Positions 1 to 6,347 of a stretch of DNA of 13,809 nucleotides are shown here, piece by piece. A program made the translations under genes and the position numbers. Under the pieces are notes generated by a model. The model had not been told where the DNA came from, ran no database searches, and saw only the letters and a list, made by a program, of their open reading frames with translations. How positions within the stretch are numbered: position 1 is the first letter of the stretch; each line of letters starts with the position of its first letter. Source of the stretch: JBOGUF01 sp050696075 (GTDB taxonomy: Bacteria > Chloroflexota > Chloroflexia > Thermomicrobiales > UBA6265); assembly GCA_050696075.1 (NCBI GenBank), contig JBOGUF010000081.1:1-13809 (forward strand). Direction: 5' to 3'.

Positions 1-190
1 GGCCGGCAATCTCCCCGCACTGGACGACGGCATTTGCCACGCAACCATCAACGTCGACGAGCTGGATCCTGAGTGCATGCTGGAGACTTTAGTCCTCAAC
101 CAGCCGCGCGAGATCGGGCCAGTCACGCACATCCTGAACAACTCATTCGGCATGCTCGGAATCAACTCCGTCGTGATCATAAGAAAATAT

Positions 191-196
<6 letters not shown>
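1..196 (+). CDS. Beta-ketoacyl-ACP synthase, C-terminal fragment (5' end outside window)
   Basis: The frame starting at base 2 is open to a TGA at 194-196 and encodes 64 residues. It matches the end of condensing enzymes of fatty-acid or polyketide synthesis (FabF/FabB class): a region resembling the 'LPTIN..DPEC' segment (here ATINVDELDPECMLE), then 'NQPRE', then the terminal glycine-rich 'NNSFGMLGINSVVI' that corresponds to the NSFGFGG-N motif of the family. The family condenses malonyl-ACP with an acyl-ACP in the cytoplasm. The Cys-His-His active site would lie upstream of the window. The usual GFGG is GMLG here, so a divergent paralogue is possible. The stop codon lies inside the first unit of a heptamer array, and the gene converges on lysY. 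Confidence 0.8.
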
Positions 197-1344
<1,148 letters not shown>

Positions 1345-1358
1345 AAACTAAGCCTCCA

Positions 1359-1382
1359 AGCTGCTAGCTACTAGCCGCTAGC
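1359..1382. repeat. CTAG-type heptamer cluster upstream of lysY
   Basis: Imperfect 7-base units related to GCTAGCT (…CTGCTAG, CTACTAG, CCGCTAG) lie just 5' of the lysY ribosome-binding site. They are the same family as the units at 2745-2812, 5937-5966 and 6028-6066. CTAG is otherwise rare in many bacterial genomes, so the clustering stands out. Confidence 0.75.
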
Positions 1383-1566
1383 CTCTCCGTTCGCGCCGTT
1401 CCAGCGCGGCGCGGAGATCATTCTCCACCCTGAACTCCGGACCAAACGAACCGGGCTGAAGCCGGCAAGACTCGATAGCGCCCCCGTCCTCTGCCCCGTT
1501 CACGGGGCTTTGTTGGGTAAGCGCGGCAGCGCCAGCCCCGCGCATTGCGCGCAACGCGAAAGGCAT
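1378..1566 (-). CDS. Possible 62-residue ORF between lysX and lysY (doubtful)
   Basis: The ATG overlaps the lysX stop codon by one base (TAATG, 1564-1568), which would permit translational coupling. The predicted product is rich in Ala, Arg and Glu, with a charged end (RAALERRERRG), and shows no domain I recognise. The stop falls inside the CTAG heptamer cluster. The same stretch contains a perfect hairpin at 1493-1508 (GCCCCG, loop TTCA, CGGGGC) and a short dyad around 1451-1465, so it may be a structured or repetitive intergenic element rather than a gene. Apart from this ORF, the lysX-lysY gap holds nothing else I can name. Confidence 0.2.
   Translation of the reverse strand: MPFALRAMRGAGAAALTQQSPVNGAEDGGAIESCRLQPGSFGPEFRVENDLRAALERRERRG
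1493..1508. other. Perfect hairpin in the lysX-lysY spacer
   Basis: Six-base arms, GCCCCG and CGGGGC, flank a four-base loop. On the minus strand no T-run follows, so it is not a canonical terminator for lysX. It could stabilise the lysX message or modulate readthrough to lysY. Confidence 0.5.
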
Positions 1567-2459
1567 TAGTCCGCCACCGCCGCCTCCATCTCAGGCACGA
1601 CTGCCAGCCGACGCTCGCGGCTGTCCGCTGCGACCGCGAGGACGTAGTCGACGATCTTGGCCGGGATGTCGACCCCGGTGGTGTCGATGCTGTTGCGGAA
1701 CTCCATCGTGTAGTTGACCTCGTTGACCAGCAGGCCGGCGTCGCCTTCGAGCAGGTCAACGGCGACGACCCCGCCGCCGACCGCGCGCGCGGCGGCGAGC
1801 GAAAGAGCGTCGATCTCCGGCGTGACCGGGCAGTTGGTGGCGACGCCGCCGCGCGCGGTATTGGTGATCCAGTGCGACGAGTCGCGGTAGATAGCGCAAA
1901 TCGTCTCATCACCGACGACAAAGGAGCGGATGTCGCGTCCCGGCTTGTTGATGTACTCCTGAAGGTAGAAGGCGCCGTGATGGAAGGAGCCAAGGGTGAC
2001 CTTGTGTTCCAAGATCGCCTCGGCCGCGTCCCGGTCGTTGACTTTGGAGAGTAAGCGCCCCCAGGAGCCAACCGCGGGTTTCATCACCACCGGATAGCCG
2101 AGTTCCTCAATCGCGTCCAGCGCCGACTCCGGCGTAAAGGCGAGGATCGTGCGCGGCGTCGGCACCCCGGCCCGCACCAAGGCGGCGGAGGTGAGCACCT
2201 TGTCGCCACAGGTATTCGCCACGTCGTACGTGTTCACGGTCGGGATGCCCCAGTCGTTCAGCACGCGCAGCGCGTAGAGCGCCCGCAGGTGATTGATGCA
2301 CCGTTCCACCACCACGTCGACGCCAAACGACGGCCGCTGCAAGTCCAGCGCCAGGTTGCGATCGTCGAACCGCACCACCTCGACGCCCCGCCGGTCGATC
2401 TCGGCCAACAGCAACTTTTCCTCAACCCGTACCCGCGACTGCAATATCCCAACAGTCAT
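1566..2459 (-). CDS. lysX: LysW:alpha-aminoadipate ligase LysX (ATP-grasp)
   Basis: This 297-residue protein of the RimK-like ATP-grasp family joins the amino group of alpha-aminoadipate to the C-terminal Glu of LysW, using ATP; this is the first carrier step of lysine synthesis. Visible motifs: VRVEEK near the N-terminus (10-15), ATP-binding Lys127 in MKP, GSWGR at 131-135, QEY at 167-169, GRD at 174-176, HWITN..RGG at 196-205, and the metal ligands Asp235, Glu247 and Asn249. The segment EVNYTMEFRNSIDTTGVDIP matches the Thermus LysX type and differs from the ArgX copy nearby (EVNTGGEFKGL), supporting aminoadipate specificity. The frame stays open upstream to 2696, but that stretch is leader and repeat sequence. 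The ATG at 2459 is chosen because the homology starts there and a GGAG lies 8 bases before it. A lysine T-box precedes it. Confidence 0.9.
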   Translation of the reverse strand: MTVGILQSRVRVEEKLLLAEIDRRGVEVVRFDDRNLALDLQRPSFGVDVVVERCINHLRALYALRVLNDWGIPTVNTYDVANTCGDKVLTSAALVRAGVPTPRTILAFTPESALDAIEELGYPVVMKPAVGSWGRLLSKVNDRDAAEAILEHKVTLGSFHHGAFYLQEYINKPGRDIRSFVVGDETICAIYRDSSHWITNTARGGVATNCPVTPEIDALSLAAARAVGGGVVAVDLLEGDAGLLVNEVNYTMEFRNSIDTTGVDIPAKIVDYVLAVAADSRERRLAVVPEMEAAVAD

Positions 2460-2490
2460 TGATCTCTCCACGAAGCTCCCTCCGGTCGCG

Positions 2491-2592
2491 GGGTCAGGAG
2501 TCAGGAGTCGGGGGTCAGGGACGCTGTTGCTCAGCGCGGTCACCATACCGCGGCATCTCCCTAGCCCCTGACTCCTGACTCCTGACTCCTCC
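2491..2592. repeat. Inverted pair of CCTGACT-type heptamer arrays in the lysX 5' UTR
   Basis: The arm at 2491-2520 carries TCAGGAG-type units and the arm at 2565-2592 carries CTCCTGA-type units in the opposite orientation, separated by about 44 bases. A 17-base block (GTCAGGAGTCAGGAGTC and its complement) can pair perfectly, giving a long stem between the T-box and the lysX start. A CCTCCG hexamer lies outside each arm (2479-2484 and 2588-2593). Confidence 0.85.
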
Positions 2593-2602
2593 GTTAACGC
2601 AT

Positions 2603-2633
2603 GAAGCCCCGCGTCCAAAGGACGGAGGGCTTC
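2603..2633 (-). terminator. Competing hairpin of the lysine T-box (terminator or sequestrator)
   Basis: In the RNA, GAAGCCC (2633-2627) pairs with GGGCUUC (2609-2603), and an inner CGUCC/GGACG stem closes on UUU. It uses bases needed for the antiterminator (CUCCGU and CCUUU), so the two folds exclude each other. It is not followed by a U-tract, so classical Rho-independent termination is uncertain. The freed CCUCCGU (2628-2622) could instead pair with ACGGAGG at 2594-2588. Confidence 0.55.
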
Positions 2634-2744
2634 GCTCCGTGGTACCACCTTTGTTTGCCGCCTCCTTGCGGAGGCGGCCTCTTCGGGCGCCAACACGCCC
2701 TAGCCCTGTATCGGGAGCACCCGGCCGGGTCTACTCCGACGAGC

Positions 2745-2812
2745 CGCTAGCTTCTAGCTCCTAGCTCCTAGCCTGCCGATTTCGCTTCGTGGCTAGCAGC
2801 TAACGGCTAGTA
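2745..2812. repeat. CTAG-type heptamers inside the Stem II loop of the lysine T-box
   Basis: The 68-base loop closed by GACGAGC/GCUCGUC is made largely of CTAG heptamers: CTAGCTC-type units around 2748-2772 and related units at 2791-2812. A short unique stretch (about 2773-2790) separates the two blocks. The repeats are thus contained in one peripheral loop of the riboswitch. Confidence 0.8.
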
Positions 2813-2945
2813 GCTCGTCCGTTTCTTCCGGCGGCTCGGGGGTCTTTCTCGGTCCGGTGGCATTCCGCGGGCTTTGCACCACTCGCCCGCTCGCTGGGGC
2901 GCCGCTCCGGGCCTACGCTGTCCCCGTCATCGCCTGCTGGTCGCC

Positions 2946-2974
2946 AGATTATGGCAAGCCCTGATTGTTGTCAA
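2946..2974 (-). promoter_or_regulatory. Sigma-70-type promoter of the lysX-lysY unit
   Basis: On the minus strand a perfect -35 TTGACA (2974-2969) is followed by a 17-base spacer and the -10 TAATCT (2951-2946). Transcription would start near 2939, a few bases before T-box Stem I. This separates lysX-lysY from the upstream arginine unit. Confidence 0.8.
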
Positions 2975-3003
2975 TGCGCGGTCATGCGACCCTCATGCCA
3001 GGT

Positions 3004-3023
3004 GGGCACGCCACGACGTGCCC
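3004..3023 (-). terminator. Hairpin directly after the argX stop codon
   Basis: Perfect 7-bp arms GGGCACG and CGTGCCC flank a 6-base loop and begin one base after the argX TAG. There is no T-run, as is often the case in high-GC genomes. Its position between the argX stop and the lysX promoter fits the 3' end of the arginine unit. Confidence 0.55.
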
Positions 3024-3986
3024 CTACTCGACGAACGACGGCACTGGATGGCCGATCAGGCAGGCCGGTCCTTGCGGGTCGTGGGCCAAGCGGACCGCCT
3101 CCGCGACGATCTCCGCGGCGATGTCGATGTTGGTCGTCGTCATCAAGCCTTTGAATTCGCCGCCCGTGTTGACCTCGACGCACTTCATCCCGTCCGGCGT
3201 CTCCACCAAGTCGACGCCAGCGAGGCGGGCGCCGACCGCCGCGCAGGCGCGGAGCGACATCTCCTCGATCTCCGGCGTGATCGGGCAAGGCAGCGAAACC
3301 GCGCCGCGGGCCGAGTTGGTGATCCAGTGCTCCGACGTGCGGTAGGAGGCGGCCAGCACCCGCTCGCCGACGACGTAGGCGCGGATGTCGCGTCCCGGCT
3401 TCTCCACGAACTCCTGGACGTAGAAGATGTTGTGGTGGAACGAACCGAGTTCCGCCTTCTGCTCGAGGATCGTCCTGGCTTGCGCCGGCCCGTTCACCTT
3501 CGCCAGCAGTCGCCCCCAGGAGCCAGTGACCGGCTTAATGACCGCCGGATAGCCGACACGCTCGCAAGCCTCGACCGCGGAATCGACCGAATAGGCGAGG
3601 AGCGTGCGGGGGGACGCCACCCCGGCGGCCTCTAGCGCCAGACTGCACCGCGCTTTGTCGTCGCAGACCGTCGTCGCCGCCGAGCGATTCAGCGTCGGGA
3701 TGCCCCATCGCTCAAACGTCCGCAGCGAGTACTCGGCTCGCGAATGGACCACACTCCGGTCGATCACGACGTCGAGTTCGATTCCTGCCGCCTCGGCGGT
3801 TGGCGCGGTCAGGTCGAGCACGAGCTGCCGGTCGAAGACCGGTGACACATCGATTCCGCGATCACGCGCCGCCTGGAGAATCAATTTCTCCTCGGCCCGC
3901 GGGTGCGACACCAGCACCCCTAAACGCACGCTTCGTTCCCGCCCATTTGTGGAAAGCCGATAACTGTTCGCTGTTAACTCGTTCAT
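3024..3986 (-). CDS. argX: LysW:glutamate ligase ArgX (ATP-grasp)
   Basis: This 320-residue RimK-like ATP-grasp protein is a paralogue of lysX in the same window. The family ligates an amino acid to the C-terminal Glu of LysW. Motifs: SHPRAEEK (27-34), Lys151 in IKP, GSWGR (155-159), QEF (191-193), GRD (198-200), HWITN..RG (220-228), and the metal ligands Asp259, Glu271 and Asn273. The specificity segment EVNTGGEFKGLMTTT differs from lysX (EVNYTMEFRNS) and fits the glutamate-using ArgX type, an assignment also supported by its place in an arginine T-box unit. The ATG overlaps the lysK stop (ATGA, 3986-3983). Homology begins only at about residue 21, and a GTG at codon 20 is an alternative start. 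The first 20 residues are partly encoded by heptamer-like repeat sequence. Confidence 0.85.
   Translation of the reverse strand: MNELTANSYRLSTNGRERSVRLGVLVSHPRAEEKLILQAARDRGIDVSPVFDRQLVLDLTAPTAEAAGIELDVVIDRSVVHSRAEYSLRTFERWGIPTLNRSAATTVCDDKARCSLALEAAGVASPRTLLAYSVDSAVEACERVGYPAVIKPVTGSWGRLLAKVNGPAQARTILEQKAELGSFHHNIFYVQEFVEKPGRDIRAYVVGERVLAASYRTSEHWITNSARGAVSLPCPITPEIEEMSLRACAAVGARLAGVDLVETPDGMKCVEVNTGGEFKGLMTTTNIDIAAEIVAEAVRLAHDPQGPACLIGHPVPSFVE
3957..3979. repeat. Degenerate TAACTGT/TCGCTGT heptamers at the argX 5' end
   Basis: GATAACTGTTCGCTGTTAAC contains 7-base-spaced TAACTGT, TCGCTGT and TAAC elements resembling the CTAGCTG units elsewhere. It lies inside the annotated argX coding region, encoding residues of the non-homologous N-terminal extension. 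Confidence 0.5.
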
Positions 3987-5065
3987 AGCGCCACCAGCAC
4001 CTCGGTCAGGACGCGGATCGCCTTCAGAAATTCATCCAGCACGATGCGCTCTTCGGGCGTGTGGTCGAGCGCGGCGTCACCCGGCCCATAGGCGACGATC
4101 GGGCAGCCCCAGGCCGGTCCGACGACTGTCATGTCGGAGGTACCGAGCTTGACGGTGAAGCGCGGCGTGCCGCCCGCCGCGCGAATGCCACGCAAAAACG
4201 GCGGTACAAGCGGAATGCGGTTATCCGACCGATAGCCCGGCTGCTGTCCCTCGACCAGGAGCTCAGCGTCGCCCGCCAGGTCGCGCAATCGTTTCAAGAG
4301 CTGATCGATCTCCACGCCTGGCGGCAAGCGCAAGCCAACAGAGAGGCGCGCTTCGTCGATCAGCCCATCGCTCTCGGTCCACATCCCGCGCAGCGCCGGG
4401 CCAATACTGGTAAAGGTGCTCGATGCCTCTTGATTGCGCCTCGCGCATTCGGCGATGACCGCCTTCCAGAAGGCGACCGCCTGCTCGGCGACCGACGCGC
4501 CTGGACCGGCCGTGTGCCGCCCATGCTGTCGCAGAAGGTACGTCAACGAGAGAGTGCCCCGATAACCGAGGCAGACGGCGTCCCACCCGCTCGGCTCGCC
4601 GATGACGCAGAAGTCGGGCGCGGACCACGCCGCCGCCGCCGCCGCCCCAGGGGAGCCGATCGTCTCCTCCCCGACCGCGCCGACGACGGTGATCCTGACG
4701 TTCGCGCGTTCGGCCGAAGCGGCCGCGGCCGCGACGAAGGTCGCCAGCGGTCCTTTCGCGTCAACCGCGCCCCGGCCGTGCAGGGCGCCGTCCTCGATCC
4801 GCACCGGGATATTGCCGGGGACGGTGTCGATGTGGCCCAGGAGGACGACGTGACGCGGACCATCGCCGATCGTGCCGACGGCGCTGCCCGCCGCGTCCGG
4901 CGCGGCGTCGAAGCCACGCGCCGTCATCTCCCGGCAGAGATAGGCGACCGCCTCGGCCTCGTTGCCGCTCGTGCTTGGGATGGCGACGAGTCCACGCAAT
5001 AGGTCGATGTTCGCCTGGTCGCTCAGCGCGTCCGCGGCGACCTCAAGCGGTGAGAGCGACGTCAT
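3983..5065 (-). CDS. lysK: LysW-lysine/ornithine hydrolase LysK (M20 metallopeptidase)
   Basis: This 360-residue zinc-dependent M20-family amidohydrolase is close to the usual LysK length. It cleaves lysine or ornithine off the carrier LysW and regenerates the carrier. Visible metal and catalytic residues: His78 and Asp80 in GHIDTV, Asp102 in GAVDAKGP, the Glu133-Glu134 pair in GEETIGS, Glu157 in VIGEPS and His335 in DHTPEER. The KLGTSDM segment (306-312) is typical of the LysK/ArgE/DapE group. The ATG has GGGAGG 6 bases upstream. The gene overlaps the upstream ATP-grasp gene by 23 bases and the downstream argX by 4, so the three are tightly coupled. With argF and argX in the same unit, ornithine release is the likely main role here, with lysine release shared. 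Confidence 0.88.
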   Translation of the reverse strand: MTSLSPLEVAADALSDQANIDLLRGLVAIPSTSGNEAEAVAYLCREMTARGFDAAPDAAGSAVGTIGDGPRHVVLLGHIDTVPGNIPVRIEDGALHGRGAVDAKGPLATFVAAAAASAERANVRITVVGAVGEETIGSPGAAAAAAWSAPDFCVIGEPSGWDAVCLGYRGTLSLTYLLRQHGRHTAGPGASVAEQAVAFWKAVIAECARRNQEASSTFTSIGPALRGMWTESDGLIDEARLSVGLRLPPGVEIDQLLKRLRDLAGDAELLVEGQQPGYRSDNRIPLVPPFLRGIRAAGGTPRFTVKLGTSDMTVVGPAWGCPIVAYGPGDAALDHTPEERIVLDEFLKAIRVLTEVLVAL

Positions 5066-5930
5066 CGGTCACCTCCCGCCTACCTGCAGATTCGACCTCG
5101 ACGCGCACCGCGGGAAAACACGGCTGCTCACCGAGCGCCCGCGCCACCGATGCCGCAATCGCCTCAGCGACCGAAAGTCGACCGCATGGCACAGCACTTC
5201 GAAAGTCGGGCGCGGGATGCACGTCCCAAACCACCGGGCCGGCCGCCGTCAGCGCGACCTCGACACCGGCAACCGACGCGCCCAGCACCGCCGCCGCGGC
5301 TTCCGCAATCCCGGCGAATCGGGCGGGATACGCCGCATGCCGCACGGCGCCGACGATCCCCACGGCCCGGCCATCGACGACGAGCACGGTCGCCCGTTCC
5401 TCGGCCAGCGGCACTCCGGCTTGCACAAGCATGACGACATCGTGCTTTGCCCCGAGAACGCCACGATGTTCGAGGATGGCCTCCGCGACGTCGTGGTCGA
5501 GCATCAGGATCTCGCTCGCGCCGGGGGTGAGGAGGAGCAACGTTGCCGGATAGCCGACGTCGTGCAGTGCCGCCAACGCCGACTCTTCCGAGCAGACGAG
5601 TTGAGTGTGCGGTCGAGGTACACCGGCCGCGGCCAGCGTCGAGGCGACGGCGAGGCGATCACCACTCGCCGCGATCCCCGCGTCAAGAATCGTCGCGCCA
5701 GATGGCCGCAAGACAGCCAAGACGGCCACCGCAACCGCCCGGTTCTGGCAGCGATCGACGATCACGCCGTCCGCCGTGCTAGCGGACGGCCCAGGCGGGA
5801 CCGGTCCCACGGGCAACGGCAGGCGAGACGGGTCGAGGGGCAGCGTCGGCAGACCGGCTGTCGCCAGCGCCGCGATGATCTGCTTCTCTTCCATCCGCAC
5901 CCGCGTGCAGAGCACGCTCACCGTTGCCAT
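5043..5930 (-). CDS. Degenerate LysX/ArgX-like ATP-grasp paralogue (probable pseudoenzyme)
   Basis: This 295-residue protein has the same length and domain order as LysX. It keeps the N-terminal CTRVRMEEKQII (like SRVRVEEKLLL of LysX), AAGVPRPHT, the GYPA strand, DVAEAILEHRG and the terminal DFRS. The catalytic positions are lost: the MKP..GSWGR stretch is LLTPGASEI (133-141), the QEY/GRD region is VQAGVPLAEERA (169-180), the HWITN.ARGG loop is missing between residues 193 and 201, the metal Asp is Glu224, and the E-N pair is Asp236-His238. ATP-dependent ligation therefore looks unlikely. The frame is intact and overlaps lysK by 23 bases, so it is expressed with the unit. It might bind LysW or another partner without catalysis, or act on a different substrate. 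The ATG is preceded by AGGAG 6 bases away, which comes from the CTAG heptamer array. Confidence 0.75.
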   Translation of the reverse strand: MATVSVLCTRVRMEEKQIIAALATAGLPTLPLDPSRLPLPVGPVPPGPSASTADGVIVDRCQNRAVAVAVLAVLRPSGATILDAGIAASGDRLAVASTLAAAGVPRPHTQLVCSEESALAALHDVGYPATLLLLTPGASEILMLDHDVAEAILEHRGVLGAKHDVVMLVQAGVPLAEERATVLVVDGRAVGIVGAVRHAAYPARFAGIAEAAAAVLGASVAGVEVALTAAGPVVWDVHPAPDFRSAVPCGRLSVAEAIAASVARALGEQPCFPAVRVEVESAGRREVTDDVALTA

Positions 5931-5936
5931 CGTTCG

Positions 5937-5966
5937 CTCCTAGCTGCTAGCCCCTAGCTGCTAGCC
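5937..5966. repeat. CTAGCTG-type heptamers before the ATP-grasp paralogue
   Basis: Four units (CTCCTAGCTG CTAGCCC CTAGCTG CTAGCC) lie immediately 5' of the gene starting at 5930. On the minus strand they supply its Shine-Dalgarno-like TAGGAGC. Confidence 0.85.
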
Positions 5967-6027
5967 AATCCTGTCCATTTGGGTCGTTTCGATTCGGTCA
6001 TTCGTTGGAATCGCTAACCTCCAGTCG

Positions 6028-6066
6028 ATAACTAGCTGCTAGGGCTGGTTGCTAGAGGCTAACGGC
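6028..6066. repeat. CTAG-type heptamers directly after lysW
   Basis: Imperfect units (ACTAGCTGCTAGGGCTGGTT, then GCTAGAGGCTAACGGC) run up to the base before the lysW stop codon. About 60 bases without recognisable features separate this cluster from the one at 5937-5966. Confidence 0.75.
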
Positions 6067-6225
6067 TCATTCGCCCCAGTCCTCGCCCTCTTCCGGTGCG
6101 AGACCAAGAGTCAGCGGGGCGGTGTTGAGCACCTCCAGGTCTGCCCCGCAGTCCGGGCAGGGCACGATTTCGCCCTGCTCGACGTTCTCTCCGAGTTCGA
6201 GTTGCGCGCCGCATTCCGGACACAT
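6067..6225 (-). CDS. lysW: Amino-group carrier protein LysW
   Basis: A 52-residue acidic protein, close to the usual 54. It carries alpha-aminoadipate or glutamate on its C-terminal Glu through lysine and ornithine synthesis, protecting the amino group. The zinc ribbon is Cys2, Cys5, Cys23 and Cys26 (CPEC and CPDC), followed by DLEVLNTAPLTLGLAP and the diagnostic C-terminal EDWGE. The ATG at 6225 places CPEC at the very start and has AAAGGAG 9 bases upstream; the frame is open 11 codons further up, but those have no homology. It sits between argF paralogue 2 and the ATP-grasp paralogue, under the arginine T-box, although the lysine branch needs it too. Confidence 0.95.
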   Translation of the reverse strand: MCPECGAQLELGENVEQGEIVPCPDCGADLEVLNTAPLTLGLAPEEGEDWGE

Positions 6226-6315
6226 GGTTTTGGTCTCCTTTCGACGAATCCTGGTCAAACCGTTATCAGTCTGCGACCGATGGGAGCGGCAAGCAGCGCC
6301 CCTACCCGGCTTCGT

Positions 6316-6347
6316 CCCTGACCCCCGACTCCTGACTCCTGACCCCT
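6316..6347. repeat. CCTGACT-type heptamers at the 3' end of the second argF
   Basis: Units CCCTGAC, CCCCGAC, TCCTGAC, TCCTGAC and a partial CCCT. On the minus strand the argF stop TAG (6348-6346) is formed at the array edge (TAGGGGTCAGGAG). About 90 bases of unremarkable spacer, in which I see no further feature, separate it from the lysW ribosome-binding site. Confidence 0.9.

Larger units (their letters stand above)
2599..2939 (-). promoter_or_regulatory. T-box riboswitch leader, lysine specifier, controlling lysX-lysY
   Basis: The minus strand carries the T-box hallmark AGGTGGTACCACG (2650-2638). It sits in a complete antiterminator: AAAGG pairs with CCUUU around the bulge UGGUACC, and ACGGAG (2640-2635) pairs with CUCCGU (2627-2622). 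Stem I spans about 2935-2831, with a typical distal part (GGUGCAAAGCCCGC, then AAUGCCACC). The specifier region reads GAGAAAGACCCCC (2850-2838); the codon is AAA (2847-2845) followed by G, or AAG (2846-2844) followed by A. Both are lysine codons. Stem II is GACGAGC/GCUCGUC (2819-2813 and 2744-2738), followed by the conserved-looking GGAGUAGACCCGG. Stem III is a 9-bp stem with a GCAA loop (2678-2657). Uncharged tRNA-Lys is expected to stabilise the antiterminator and turn on lysX. No downstream U-run is seen, so the output could be translational. Confidence 0.9.

Noticed and set aside
2491..2592. Insertion sequence or MITE with terminal inverted repeats
   Set aside because: The inverted arms are heptamer arrays found singly elsewhere, and there is no transposase; the flanking CCTCCG hexamer is too short to prove a target duplication.
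2460..2696. N-terminal extension of lysX by 79 codons
   Set aside because: This stretch is T-box and heptamer sequence without protein homology; the ATG at 2459 has a ribosome-binding site and starts the conserved domain.
2599..2939. Lysine riboswitch (L-box) before lysX
   Set aside because: The AGGTGGTACCACG core, UGGUACC bulge and specifier stem are those of a T-box; I saw no five-way lysine-binding core.
4061..5002. 313-codon plus-strand ORF opposite lysK
   Set aside because: Arg- and Ala-rich shadow frame without a recognisable domain; lysK has all the metal ligands.
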